A stretch of DNA of 64,000 bases from Symsagittifera roscoffensis. Its lineage: Eukaryota > Xenacoelomorpha > Acoela > Convolutidae. Position 1 is the stretch's first letter. Every line of letters starts with the position of its first letter. The notes under the pieces are model-generated. The model saw only the letters and a program-made list of their open reading frames with translations, was not told where the DNA came from and ran no database searches. The translations under genes were made by a program, and so were the position numbers. The stretch is from NCBI RefSeq assembly GCF_963678635.1, contig NC_087065.1, forward strand, positions 50,286,452-50,350,451, read 5' to 3'. Below, piece after piece: positions 1-11,189 of this stretch.

Positions 1-106
1 TTTTTTGAAATATATTTCATTCATATTTGCTTGATTGTCAACAATATATTGGGTATATATTGTTTCCACTCTTCGGTCAATGTTATAATAATTAAAATTG
101 GGGAAA

Positions 107-1982
107 TCATTTTGATACTGACCACGGTGAATTGGAGTTTAATCTGTGTGTTCTATTTTTAACTAATAATTTTCTATGTTCTACTAATAACTTTTGTGCT
201 TTCGTTTTTAATTCCGTCATCTGTGTTTTTATAGTGTATATCATTAAGTTAGATTTCTGAATTTTCTGCGTTTTCTTTTCCTGGTGGATGTGGAGTTGGT
301 TCAATTGTAGCTCGTACTCGATTTATCTGTTTTTGATGTTTAGGCATACTGCTTCTATACTTTTGATTTTGTCTATCTAAATTCGATGTGGTGGCTGAGA
401 ATAGTTTGTAATCTCTTTTGGTAGTTATTGTTCCAGGGCTATAATTATTTGTGTTTTCACGAGATCTGTTGTTGTAGTTCTGGTTATATAAATTGTTATT
501 TGAGTAAATTCTGGATCATTGATTCGGATAGTTAATAGTTCCCATTGCAGTTGGCTGACGAGTATCCGGAACAATCATTTGAGTAATATCAATTACGGTT
601 GATGGAATATGGTCAATTTGTATGAAAGTTGGAACTATTACTTTTATTTAAGGTATTTTCGTTGTCTTTAGTGTGGTCCTAATGAATTTGTATAGTACTC
701 AAAAGACTGGTTGAAATGTATCATCTGGTTGATCCATGTCATTCCATTGATATTTTCGGTGTGAGAGTTTTTTGTTGATTTTGATGGAATTATTTTTCAT
801 AATTTGAATAATGTGATTGGTTTCTATTGAATTGTCTCTTAGGTGGATATTTTCTATTTTGTTGCAAAAATGAAGAGTTTTCAGTGCAATTTGTTTGAGT
901 TTTTCTCTTATTCTTAAAAGTTTCAGATTGAATTTTTGGGTTTCTAGGTGTCTGCTGATTATAAATATGTTCTTGAAACTGGGAATACGTTGTAACGTGT
1001 GCTCGTGCTTTTGATTTGCTGATGTTGTTGCTTGTATAAATCATTATTATTTGCAAAGTATTCTCCAATTACCTTTTTTGGTTTGTTAAATCGACGTTTT
1101 TTTATAACTGGACAGTATATTTAATAATCTATTGTTTGTTTAACTGTTGATTGTAGAGTTGTTCGTGGAAATGGCGCATCATTCTTTTTCTGTGGTGTCG
1201 TGATTGTATAATGGATAGGTGAAACACTTTGTTGTGTTGTTGCAGGTATTTTTTCAAAATTTTCTTCCTTTATAAATGTGATGAAATTGGAACATCTTGT
1301 TTAGTTAGGTTAGTAGTTCTACTCCGAGTGTCCTGTGTTTTCATAAACCTTGATCTTAGACATTTTCTAAATGACCTACCATAAAACATTGTGCTGTAAA
1401 TTAAGGGTGTGTTATCTGCTGTTACTCTTAAGTAGTCTTTATAATTTGAACTTTTTTCAGTTGCTGTACTGGGAATATCAGTTGGTATACTAAAAAGTAA
1501 CTCGTGATACCATGCTGGGTCCAATGCATAATCTGTATCAGAGTTGTGTCTTTGTTATTTTGTGGTCGAAAGTTTTTTCGGGCTTGTGCCTAAATTTTGT
1601 TGAATGTAGTCTATTTTGAACCATGCTATTATTCGTTTCAGCTCGACTCTTATGATTCAAGAAATTTTCTAGTTCAGTTTGTTTTTTGCAGACTGAGTCT
1701 AAAAAACATGAAAAGATATTAACTTCTCTTCCTATTTTTCTGTGTCGAGATGTTTGTGGTGGGGATGCATAAAACATTTCAATTATATCTAATATTAAAA
1801 TATAAATGTGAATAATGAAAAAATACATCGTTTGTGGTTATGGAGTTTGCTTTTTGGGAGTTCTGATTGTGAATATCTTTGATATATTCTCGAATTTTTT
1901 TTTGAAAAAAATAGTACGATATCATCTGTTTGTATTCGGTGTGGTGGTATTTGATTGTTTGGCTTTGGTGGCAACACCTCAA
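107..1982 (-). pseudogene. gag pseudogene of the decayed retrotransposon copy
   Basis: Several short minus-strand open pieces (1982-1779, 1828-1538, 1524-1270, 1068-790 and 304-107) correspond in order to parts of the gag frame at 21,591-25,910. The piece ending near 1779 carries a segment like EYIKDIHNQNSQKANS, matching EYIKSIQYHNSQRANS of the intact protein. The piece at 1524-1270 matches the intact DPEWSH...YIRDYVRV region. Around 360-300 a segment beginning PKHQKQIN matches PKHQRQIN just after the Asn/Ser/Arg-rich gag tail. The capsid-core and zinc-knuckle section was not found between these points, so a large internal deletion is likely. No functional product is expected. Confidence 0.8.
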
Positions 1983-2555
1983 TGGTGAAAATGCAATAAG
2001 GTTAGGTTATGTTGCTAAAATTGAACAAAATATTATTTTTTATATTTAAGATTTAACACTAAAGATGCAAAAGTAGCCTTGTTGATCTGGTTTTGTATGA
2101 ATAAAATTAAGATTAAATAAATCAAAGATAGGCCTTCATAAGATTTAATTGAAAATTTAATGTTTTAAAAATGGTAAAAGGTCCAAGAATTGTCTTGATG
2201 ATCTGATCTTGAATTTAATTTAATCATTTTAAAATGCTGTTACTTGTTTTAGGTGACGAAGAACAATAACAAGAAAAGTCTTCGAGAAGCACGGAACCAT
2301 ATGCTGTATTGAAAACTGATAGTAAATTTTTTCACTTACGAATTATTTTTAGTTGTTTAACATTCAATAAACTCTGATTTTCCTCTTATTTCACTCTTTT
2401 TTCACTCTGACAAAATTAGTGCAGATTTTAAGGTTTTGAGGTAGTTGGAAGTTTTGTCGTCCAATAGGTTTCCATTTATAATACAAATCGCGCATTGTAT
2501 TTGAATATACGGTTTTATAATTAATTTCACAGCTCTCTTAAATGCAGTTCACGTT

Positions 2556-2665
2556 AAGAAAAAGAAAAATACTGCATAAATAGTCTTTTAGATGAATAAT
2601 CGTTGAAATCTGCTGTTTTGCTCCATGATGCAGTGCTTTTTTTTACTTGATTTGATTAAATTTAT
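2556..2665. repeat. About 110-bp dispersed repeat, copy 1
   Basis: This nearly matches 8851-8963 in the same orientation. Both contain AAGAAAAAGAAAA, ACTGCATAAA, a block beginning AGTCTTTTAGATGAATAATC, and a TTGACTTGATTTGATTAAA-like end. It is absent from the leader of the intact element, so it is either a separate small repeat inserted in the old copy or a variant leader block. Confidence 0.75.
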
Positions 2666-2781
2666 TGAGACATGGAAATAAGCATATTGTTTTTTTTTTG
2701 ATTTGGTTGATCCTTTTGTTGCGTTTTCTCATTTGTCTATTCTATAATTTTTTTTTCTAAATCTAAATTAGTATAGATCTG

Positions 2782-2805
2782 CTTGAGACTCGATTGGTCG
2801 CACCA
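2782..2805 (-). other. Primer-binding site of the decayed copy
   Basis: On the plus strand the sequence ends TGGTCGCACCA, identical over 11 bases to the tRNA-like 3' end complemented by the PBS of the intact element (19,898-19,921). It lies two bases inside the LTR edge, as in the intact copy. Further out, the T-arm-like part has diverged with substitutions and one extra base. Confidence 0.75.
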
Positions 2806-2807
2806 GA

Positions 2808-3110
2808 TGTGTTTAAGTCCGGGGTGGCTTTCTCATAGAGTAATCATGGATAAAGTGCACTGTCTGCTCGTCGTGCTATCTTATTTTCGGCCGGATAGAT
2901 TAGTGCAACTTCTGAGTCTAATACCAATCCTAATCTTACTCGTATGCTTTCTAGCCTCAACGGATCTTGTATATACTGGTATTCATGCGACGTTAAAGGA
3001 GAGAAGGAGCAACTGTTTGCTAATTGAATTTTGTTTTTCTTTGGCTGAAATTACAAATAGTGTCAGCCTTACAAATTATTGTGAGCATTGGCCATGGACC
3101 AAGATTGATT
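2808..3110 (-). repeat. Degenerate LTR of the decayed copy
   Basis: This is the reverse complement of the intact LTR, read from its 3' end. Shared landmarks include the CTCATAGAGTAAT segment, CTGCTCGTC, CTATCTTATTTTCGGCCGGA and the CTAATACC-TCCTAATCTTACTC region. Similarity weakens beyond about 2970 but can be followed through the ATACTGGT and GCTGAA-TTACAA segments to about 3110. The boundary with the internal region is set by the CACCA of the primer-binding site at 2801-2805. Confidence 0.8.
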
Positions 3111-3817
3111 AGCTCTAATTATTTATCAGTGATAGTTATCAAGAATGTTATTGAATTTATTAAATACTTGTTTTAAACTGGTTTCAATGAGCAAACTTCA
3201 AAGTTTATTCAGTAATTGAAAACTTAAAGCGAAAAACAATAACAAATGTTTTCTGCAAAAAAAAACTTCTTGTTTCATTTGGCCTTGTAGTACGTATTCA
3301 TAACACAGCAAATTAGATTCATTGCTACAAATTTGGCTAAAATTGATGAAATGTTTTGATAGTTACTTCGTCTAGATTGGAGTCTGTGAAAAATGTGTTT
3401 CTTTTAAAAATATACAAAATCTGATTTTCGGCTGATCATTTTTTAAAATGATTTCTCTGTTTTGACCTGAGAAACATTACTAAGGTAGTCAAAATTTGAA
3501 AGAAAATGCAGAAGCTAATCCATAATTCTTTCCCCGGGGAGTGAGCGGAACAGAACAGGCATCGAAGAGATTCCTCGGCGAGTAACCGAATAGAAAATAA
3601 ACAACCTTCAATTTAAAATAATGAATTACTACCAGAAAACGTTTTCCATATCTGTCAAGACTGGTATCAATTTTCAAATCATAAAAGGATTCTCGAGTTG
3701 AGAAAATCTATCAATATTCAAAATCTTAGGCTTGTGCAATTCGTCTTTTTTTTAAGTATCAAAAGTCTGTTCAGTAACAAAAAATAACGCCCCATATGGG
3801 CAAAATTAGATGTTTCA
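3111..3817. other. Intergenic stretch without recognised features
   Basis: AT-rich sequence with no coding frame of any credibility. The longest open piece (minus, 3677-3489) has no recognisable motif. It lies between two LTR fragments of the same family, so it may be strongly decayed retrotransposon DNA, but I cannot show that. Confidence 0.5.
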
Positions 3818-3975
3818 CCGGATCATAGAGTAAATTCGAATTGAGTAAACCGTCTGTTTGTCATGCTATTTTTTTGAACCAATAGGTTTGTGCAACTTCT
3901 TAGTATAATACTTAATCTAGTCTCATTTTTTCTGGTCTCATTTGATCCATAGGATTACTTGGAGTGCGCGGTATT
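3818..3975 (-). repeat. Second LTR fragment of the same family
   Basis: The segment holds CATAGAGTAA, a CCGTCTG-TTGTCATGCTAT stretch, a GTGCAACTTCTTAGT block and an AATACTTAATCTAGT block. These follow in the same order as the reverse complement of the 3' half of the intact LTR. No PBS follows it. It is a truncated solo LTR or a remnant of a further copy in the same orientation. Confidence 0.65.
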
Positions 3976-4194
3976 AACTGAATTCATTTTTTGTTCTTAC
4001 AATGGTCTGATTTGTAAATCAGCCAAGGTATTCGGAGTGTATCCAGGGCTTTTTATGGAATCTAATTGGTAACAGCTAAAGTCACAAAAACATCACGAGG
4101 CCAAACTGTTCACTGGATAGGCGCAAAATTATGTGTCTGTATGTTCCTGGATTCCAAGGACAAATCTTTAAAAATGACCAAAAATGACTACATG

Positions 4195-4400
4195 CAGTAG
4201 CGTGCCGGGGGCGGGGGCAACTGCTTTTTTCTTAATTCTGGTTGCCAAATTTTTCTAAAGGGTCCCCATTTTGGTATAACTTAACGACATCTAATTTTGG
4301 CTGAACAATCTCACAGTTTTTCTTAAGGTGCTTTCGGCGCCAATATAACCAATTTTGAAGAGGGGCGCGCGCCGAAAAAGCGTATTTTTTGGCCTGTTTT
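4195..4400 (-). mobile_element. Truncated copy of the 61-kb MITE-like element
   Basis: Its reverse complement shares, in order, the CTTTTTCGGCGCGCGC segment, a TATATTGGCGCCGAA segment, and the TGGGGACCCTTT segment with the element at 61,266-61,678. The terminal GGGCGGGGGC stretch on the left resembles the element's end. The internal part has diverged and the other terminus is missing. Confidence 0.65.
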
Positions 4401-4435
4401 TTTGAATAATTTGTCTGCGACGCAGAACAAAATTG

Positions 4436-5770
4436 TTACAGTGGAGGTCCTATAAGTATTTTAGGATTTCTTTTACAAAACTCCATGGATTCCGCGTACA
4501 AGTACCTGTAAAGTAATTTTCTCGGCACATTTGTTGTGCTGCGGTTTCTGCAACACGCGAATATAGCTAGTTGTTCTGGATTCCGCAACTGTAAGTGGAC
4601 TCCACAAAATGTAAGTGGAATCCGCAAATGTGAGTGGAATGCTCGAAATTTTTCAGTGGAATCAGAATTTTGTTTGTTACTGAACTTACAAATTAACAAA
4701 TAAAAGATAGAGCTGTAATTATTGTCTATAGCAATGCGGATTTTAAAGGCAAGGACTTGATTATTGTCAGCGGAATCCACGAACAAATCTATAAACATTT
4801 GTTAACTAAATCGGTGGATGTCACCTTTTAGTATTTTGGAAAACACCGAATAAGTTCAATACTTGGAGTTACTGGGCTAAGAGTGTGTGGAAATACAAGA
4901 CACAGCATATCGCCGAATTAGGTCAGTACTGGGGATTGCGTCAATCCCAAATACTGATTCTGGAAGCATAACGCCGATGAAATTCAATAATTGTAGTCAT
5001 TGGATTGAGAGTGTTTGGAAACACAACGCCTAGCATATCGCCGAAATAGGTCAGTATTTGGGATTGCATCAGTATTTGGGATGGAATCGATGTTGGTCAG
5101 TATTTGGGATCGGTAGGGGGATCGTTAGGTTTGGATTGCATTAGATCGTAGTAGGTTATTTTTTGGCATCGGTTGGGGGATTGTAAGCTTGGGATTGCAT
5201 CAGTACTTGGGATTGAAGTTCAGATCTAAGTAGGTCAGTATTTGGGATCGAAGCTCAGCAGGTCAAAATTTGGGATCGAAGTTGAGATCGGGTTGAAGTT
5301 GGGTTGACAGTAATTGAGACCAAACGTTTGGTATTTCAACTGGCAGTTGATCAAAGTAGTAATTAAAATTGATTTTTTTTTGATGACAAGTAATTAAAAG
5401 AGAATTTTAAACACTATACTACACATATACGTAAATGTAAACAGAATCCGCAAACAAAATGCAGATTCCACTTACAATTTGCGGATTCCACTTACACGTT
5501 GCGGAATCCGCAACAGCTCAAATTAACTATACAATTGACTTATGACTTGTTTGTGGATTCCACAAACTGTTCTGGATTCCGCATGTACGGTTGCGGATTC
5601 CGCAAAATCGCCTATTTTCGGAGCAATTTTGAGCGGTACAGTGTTTTAGGTAGTTGGTTTTGGAATCCAAAACAGCGATGAAGATCAAAGAAAAGTAGTA
5701 AAGTTTCGGATTCGCGGACAAATCTGATTTTGGCCTGTGTGGAATCGGCTTACACTGCACAGAATGCACA
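4436..5770. repeat. GGAATCCGC motif cluster in both orientations
   Basis: A short motif of the type AAGTGGAATCCGCAA recurs many times between about 4480 and 4790. It recurs in inverted orientation (GCGGATTCCACTTACA) between about 5440 and 5750. The two blocks flank a middle part of different character, so the whole resembles a foldback-like arrangement of about 1.3 kb. Open frames on both strands cross the repeats, but their residue content simply reflects the repeated motif (for example ...FRMYGCGFRKIAYF...), so I do not call genes. Confidence 0.6.
4840..5290. repeat. Irregular repeats of a GTCAGTATTTGGGAT-type motif
   Basis: The block around 4870-4940 recurs about 127 bp later (about 4996-5065), sharing AGAGTGT-TGGAAA, CAGCATATCGCCGAA and GGTCAGTA-TGGGATTG. 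After that, GGTCAGTATTTGGGAT and CATCAGTA-TTGGGAT recur at irregular spacing until about 5280. It is a degenerate tandem-repeat patch inside the inverted motif cluster. Confidence 0.65.
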
Positions 5771-5807
5771 GTTTGGCCTCGTATTGAAAGGGGCAGAAAT
5801 CTATATG

Positions 5808-6894
5808 CCCGGGTTGACAAAAAATGGTTATCATACTCTTTCATACATTTTCATAGAGCAAAACTATATGAATGAAAACAGCAAGATAAGAAATTTATCC
5901 TTTTATGAATTGGTATGATAAGCTTTTTTCCATACTATGAAGTTGTATGACAAGCATTTTTTCCATACATGAAAAAAAATTTATTTCGAAATTTCGCATT
6001 TCAACCTTAACATTAGCCAAAGATTTCACCCAGAGTATAACTTGCAGTTATCACGCAGATAAATTGCATTTGGTGATTTAAGCCAAAAAAAAGTCAATTT
6101 TGACATTTATACCAAAAAGTTACTTTTTTAGTATATTTTTTCACATGGAAATATATACCAAAAAGTAACTTTTTGAATATGGCCAAATAATTTTGATGGT
6201 TGAGAAAAAGGCCTGTTTTTTTACAAATTTATTTTTATTTTAGTAAATGAAGCAAAAGATAATAATCGTGTTGACAAAAAAAAACAATTTCTTGCGATTT
6301 TTGGATTTTTCGGGTGAGAACTCATCCTGGACTTTGTTATAAACACAAAAATGTTAAATTTTGCATGCAAAACTTTTTTTCGTAAATCTTATATTTCAGC
6401 ACAAAAGCAAGTTTGCAGCTAATAAAAGGATTAAAAAAATTTTTATCTAGACTTTTTTTTATGAAAAAATGCATATCATACAATTTTCATATTTGAAAAC
6501 TTTATGATGAGCATTTTTCTGACCGAAATTAAAATTATCTTTTTGATTTTTAAAATGCCCTCATTCATAGATATACTTATTTAAATCTATTTAAAGTTAT
6601 CCGGACAGATTTTTTGGTAATTTTTGAAAACTTTATTTTTTCTATGACAAAATGACTATTTTATAATATTCATACATGAAAATTGTATGCTAAGAATTTT
6701 TTTACAAAAAATTTTAAATCATTTTTAAGGACCAGACAGCTTCAAAAGAGGCAATTAGACCAAAAATAACCATTAAAAATTTTTAAAACACTTTTTTAAA
6801 TTTTGTATGAACTTTCTATGATAAGCTTTTTTCCATAGACTTCATATATGAAACTGTATGATAAAAATTTTGCTTTTAAGGACGTCAACCCGGG
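5808..6894. mobile_element. Non-coding element with 11-bp terminal inverted repeats (copy A)
   Basis: CCCGGGTTGAC at 5808-5818 and its exact complement GTCAACCCGGG at 6884-6894 bound a 1087-bp AT-rich segment. Inside, a short phrase of the type TATGATAAGCATTTTTCCATA recurs many times, especially near the ends. A central block (about 5990-6370) is shared with the copy at 61.8-63.2 kb, including GTTATAAACACAAAAA and ACTCATCCTGGACT. There is no transposase-like frame, so it is probably a non-autonomous DNA transposon. No clear target duplication was found. Confidence 0.65.
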
Positions 6895-7600
6895 TGAAAC
6901 TGCAAATCGGTCGCACTCATTTGTATTACTAATAATTGTGAATTTGAGAATTGTTTGGGTTTGAAAACTTTGGTTTCGCAGATATGTGGTTTCTAAGTTG
7001 CATCTCTGTTTCGGATTGAACAAACTTGCTTATTTGCTGGAAGTCATTTGTTGTGGGCTCCGTAGTTTTTGTTATATTGATTAGCATAATTGTTTTATGG
7101 GTAATTTCAAGTGGCGAGATATATTTATGTGAATATAGACGCGGCCACCTAAGGGTTGGCTGGGCAACTACAAGAGCCGCAGCATTAGAATGATTCAGGA
7201 AAGCTGAGGAGAGGTGAAACATTTTTACGAAAGGGGCGTTTTATCAAGACGCAAACATTTTTATCAAGACGCAACAAAGGGGCTGGTCTCATTAGATCAA
7301 GCACTGAGAAGAGCAGTGCGACCAAAACCGGAGACTGTAGCCATCTCAAGCTTTGTGGAGGAGTGAAATATAGAAGCCTACCTCAATCCCCATGTTTCCT
7401 CTCTGCAGAAGCAAGTCGAAGCTATCGACCAAGGGTCGTAATGATAAAAGGGTCTAAAGTTCCGTCGCTTGGGATCAAACTCACCCCCGATGAACATTTC
7501 TACTAATTTGGCATGAATCTACAATCAGTGATTTCAGAGGGATGAGAGATGAGATGGATCTCGAACCACCTTTCGGACAAACGTTCTAACTGCAGGCGAG
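6895..7600. other. Intergenic stretch, probably decayed retroelement DNA
   Basis: No convincing gene. Two overlapping minus-strand open pieces (7023-6796 and 7222-6929) lack recognisable domains. Around 7230-7280 a short phrase (TTTTATCAAGACGCAA) is directly repeated. The plus-strand reading just before 7600 is interrupted, but it sits where the spacer before a Gypsy integrase would be. Confidence 0.45.
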
Positions 7601-7609
7601 AACCAGATG

Positions 7610-8280
7610 TTCAATCAGTTGCATTCATTAGAAATGAAGGGAGGACAATTCGCAGCTGAGAAGACATTGGCTAGACCACGGCAGATTTTTTGGTGGCTGG
7701 TAATGAGCACGGATGTCGAGAAAAATCAAATGGTGTCTCAACCGCCCAAGTGGGTATGAAGGGGAAAACAATTTGTTTCGAGCCATGCTCTTTTCAATCC
7801 AGTAACCTGAATAAAAAGCTAGCAGTGGAATTTCTGGGCACGCTGATGATAGCTACCCGCACGAAAACCAAATTTTAGTGTCATTGGGGCTCGGCCAAAA
7901 GATACTTTAGACCTGTGTACTCAGGTTTGGAGCTTCTATTGTCCTTCGAACCGATCAGGAAAGAAGTTTGGCAGGAAGCTCACCCTGGAGATGGGCCAAC
8001 TCTTAAGGCCAGACAACTCAGGAACATCATCGTATCATCCCTTTTGTCAGGTTGAACTTGACAAACGAGTGATATTGGATGGAGTGTCAAAATATTTGGC
8101 ATATATTTTTACGTTCGCGGGAAGTATACTACTGAATTTTGTGTACAAAGCGACTATACTAGAGAGAGACAGGTGCAGCTCTATTCGGTTTGGTGCAGAG
8201 ACAAAAAACCTGCGACGGAGAGTTGACGGAGTACAGCCATGTGAAAAATCTCGACGAGTATTTCCGGGACGTACATAGAT
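7610..8280 (+). pseudogene. Ty3/Gypsy integrase remnant, plus strand
   Basis: From about 7619 the plus strand reads LHSLEMKGGQFAAEKTLARP and continues into a RQIFWW segment. This is the pattern of the zinc-binding N-terminal part of Gypsy integrases (H...GH..xEKT..R....YWP). About 300 bp further (7925-8040), after frame changes, it reads a piece resembling the core around the second catalytic Asp (LRTDQ...) and the downstream TSYHP motif. Stops and frameshifts break it throughout. The orientation is opposite to the Gypsy remnant at 9.8-13.7 kb, so it comes from a separate insertion. Family assignment below Ty3/Gypsy is not possible. Confidence 0.65.
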
Positions 8281-8339
8281 AAGGGAGCTCCTGACAAGCC
8301 TCGCAGTCTATAGGGAAACCATTACATCAAGTCAATGTG

Positions 8340-8420
8340 GATACCTTTACGTTAGGTCCATTGATGGCTAAAGACTGAGAATGTACATGAACTAATATAG
8401 CACCACATGACACTCCCCTT
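8340..8420. repeat. Short dispersed repeat shared with 13,820-13,900
   Basis: A block reading GATGGCTAAAGACTGAGAA, then ACATGAACTAATATAGCA, then a GACACT stretch recurs at about 13,826-13,895 with a few substitutions and in the same orientation. It lies just past the end of one Gypsy remnant and just past the gag end of the other, so it may be LTR-derived sequence. Confidence 0.6.
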
Positions 8421-8850
8421 CTGATAAATGAAATTTTTTTATGACTAAATTTTAGGGAAAATGAAGTGCTCGAGATGTTGACTGACAAAAATTTGACAAA
8501 AAATTATTGACGAAAACTACTGTTTGTTTGATTGCCTATGAACAATTATTTTGAACTATCAGTTTTCAATAACTAAACAATCACATTGCATAGTGATAAT
8601 ATTTGGATTTTATAACCGGGTGCTGGTCAGCCCTCTCCCTGGGCCCAAATTGAGTTTAAAGTTTTTCTCTTGTTATCGTTAGCTATCGCTTACTTTTCTT
8701 CTTTTTCCCCTTTTCGAGATGTGGTCAATCTTTACACTACGCATTTTCGTGACGGCCGTTTGCTTAGGTCTGCTATGGCGCGAAGCCATTTTGTCCTGAC
8801 TGCTGTCCTCTTGACTGCTATGGGACACCAGGTGTGCCTTTTTAATCCTT

Positions 8851-8963
8851 AAGAAAAAGAAAATTACTGCATAAACAGTCTTTTAGATGAATAATCGTTG
8901 AAATCTGCTGTTTTGTTTCACGATGCAGAGCTTTATTTTTGACTTGATTTGATTAAAATTATT
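8851..8963. repeat. About 110-bp dispersed repeat, copy 2
   Basis: Partner of 2556-2665, same orientation, with only scattered substitutions. Sequence between here and about 9700 shows no coding signal. Open pieces on both strands at 8883-9171 overlap each other and carry no motif. Confidence 0.75.
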
Positions 8964-9777
8964 GCTTTCTCGATTTCGGATAGCCTTCGGTTTTTGCACT
9001 TTTCGCAGTTGCCCTTTCCATGTCCTGTGGGGTTGTTGGAGCCGAAAATTTCCTCGGGCTCTTTTTGGCTGTTTTCTTCGACTTCGCTGCAACTACCAAT
9101 TTCCTAAGCACAACGGCGCTTTTTTACATTTTTGTAGGAGCACTTTCTGTTTTTACTTTTGGTTATATTAATGAATAGCTATTTAGGTTTTGCTCCCCAT
9201 TCTGCTGATACAAAGTTCCTGAGGACCCTATTTCTTGCTTCAGAGTTCACCCTTGATTTTCCTATTTCTGGTTCGTTCTCCTGGTTGAGATTTGCTGGTC
9301 CGTGAGCGTGCTTGAGTGGCTTCCATATTTGAGGTTATAGGTCAAATAAGAGCGCACGCTCTGGTTTGTATAAGCAGGATGTAGCAGGTCTTCCACGTTC
9401 GGGTTGATGTCATGTAAGCAAGCATTTTTCGTTCGAATAACTCGTGACCAATTAGGATTTCGAAGAGATGGTTTTTGTTAGGTTACAAAGCACTGTGTTT
9501 GTTTAACCACCGTGATGCACCTGGAATGGCGAGATTCAACGTAGAGAAATGGCGAGATTCAATGCGCGACATTCAACGTAGAGATTCAACGTGTTTGAGA
9601 AAAGTAAGGCGCCGAGGGTTCTTTCGAACTTTTTCTCTAACGCATCCGGGTTTTTTAGTGCAAATATTAAGCCCGAGTTTGTGAGGCTACCAATAGTTAG
9701 CTCTACACACCCTGATGCTCAGTGATCTTTTACAAGCGACTTCATATTTTCTATGCCCTCCCGATTGCAAAATGATT

Positions 9778-9972
9778 TCACTTCGTAGGACATAAAATTA
9801 GTTCTCTATATGTACTAAATATCCTAAGATGCGATGAACATGGTCGTCTTGCCGTGATGGAACGCGTGAACTTGGAGGTATGACTCATAGGCATAACCAT
9901 TTTTTGGTCCGTCCAAATAACGTTTTCTTTGAGGCAAGGATCCTTAAGTAATTGGGAATAAAAACGGTTCAT
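9778..9972 (-). pseudogene. Gypsy integrase N-terminal region fragment
   Basis: The 64-codon piece contains VIWTDQKMVMPMSHTSKF, like the segment preceding the HHCC zinc finger of Gypsy integrases (a short hydrophobic phrase ending in a basic residue and P, then an H...HLG..... region). The piece ends before the Cys pair. It matches by position in the element and by pattern only, so the call is tentative. Confidence 0.45.
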
Positions 9973-10957
9973 AGCCTAAACTTTATCATTTAACTATAGA
10001 TCTCTTGATTTAATTAACTCTCTGATGGTATTAAAAAGTGGGTCAGAAGCGTATTGGGACTCCACAAAATGTAGATTGAATAACTCAGGAAAGGATGTTA
10101 ATTTTCTTACAATTCCAAATCCTCAAGGAACAATAGACATGTAAAGGTTGATAGGGTCCACTGGTGAAATTGATTCTCCTTTAACCGCATGCAGATGGTA
10201 ACGATCAAATGGTAATTGTTCAAGTTCAAGGTTTTTGTTTCTTTTGTAGACGCCTCTTATGTTGAATATGTTAGTATTTCTTCTATTTCATTACTACCAC
10301 TGTTCAAACTCGATCAGTTTTCTTGCAGTAATTTTTGTCAAAGTTTCCCTGTAATTTCTTTTCAAATGAGTAGTAGCACCGACTTAAATTGCGATCGTAT
10401 TGCCTTTATGCAAATCTCTGGCTTGTGGTTGGTCAATTTCTGGTTGCATGATCTGACGCCCTCTGCTGGCGTATTACTCGACGAACATTCGTAAACTGTA
10501 ATCCGATCGGTTGAATGGTTGTTGTTTCCAATTTTTGATCCCTTGGTTGTTTTAGGATTATTGAAACCGAGGGCAAGTCGCATTGAGTTAACTTCTGCGA
10601 CTGTGAACGTATCATCATATGTACAGATTAGCGTGGCAGCGTTATTTGGATTTAGCGATAATTAATCCGCCACGCCAATTTGGGCCCCTGATTTGTGATC
10701 AACTTGAAAATCAAACTGAATTAGTCGATCCGACCATCGCGTTACACGACTAAACATGGTTCAGTTTGTTTTGTTCTCACTGTTTAAGAGTGCATTGAGA
10801 TCTGTTATTAGATGCATGTTGATCTGTTATTACATGTTGATCTGAATATTGATCTTTTCTTACTAGGAATTTGTTGCCCAATAAATCATTTCAAAATATT
10901 TGTGCCCCCCATACCACGACCAGCATCTCCACTTTTGTTTAATATCTGCAATTTTGT

Positions 10958-11164
10958 TTAGTATTTTTTTCGGCTTCGTATAAATACCTCGAGGCAAGCG
11001 AGATAGGCCTCCAACCTTCCGGTTCTAATCGCTCCAAGACTGCCCCTTGTACGCTTTGGCTTGTGTCGCACACTCACTATTTTTAAGTCCTTGTGGATAT
11101 GGAAGTGTCGGAGTTGTACAAAATTTGCGACTTGCTTTTTCAAGTTTTCGAATGCGCCTGACAT
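10958..11164 (-). pseudogene. RNase H-region fragment of the decayed Gypsy element
   Basis: The piece ...TRGSLGAIRTGRLEAYLACLEVFIRS... lies directly downstream (minus strand) of the RT fragment. A Gypsy RNase H begins with a D-AS..GLGA.L.Q pattern at this place, and here only decayed traces remain. No intact catalytic Asp or Glu set can be pointed out. Confidence 0.4.
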
Positions 11165-11189
11165 TCAGCTGTCAAATATAATGTTTTTT

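Larger units (their letters stand above)
1..3110 (-). mobile_element. Decayed minus-strand copy of the 18.9-kb Ty3/Gypsy-type retrotransposon family (5' part)
   Basis: Read on the minus strand, this stretch runs LTR (about 3110-2808), primer-binding site (about 2805-2782), leader (to about 2040) and gag (about 1980 to the window start), the same order as the intact element at 19,486-38,395. The LTR-PBS junction, the leader motif about a downstream GATC repeat (2080-2230) and the gag segments all match the intact copy at sequence level. For example, plus-strand positions about 301-370 are the reverse complement of about 24,779-24,840. The frame is broken by stops and indels, and parts of the leader, the ORF upstream of gag and the capsid region are missing. 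The copy continues past the left edge of the window. The plus strand here is C-poor, so the coding strand is G-poor like the intact relative. An old, immobile copy is the best reading. Confidence 0.85.

Noticed and set aside
2783-3112. 109-codon plus-strand frame with a hydrophobic stretch
   Set aside because: It lies antisense to the PBS and LTR of the decayed retrotransposon. A shorter version appears antisense to the intact 3' LTR, so it is a by-product.
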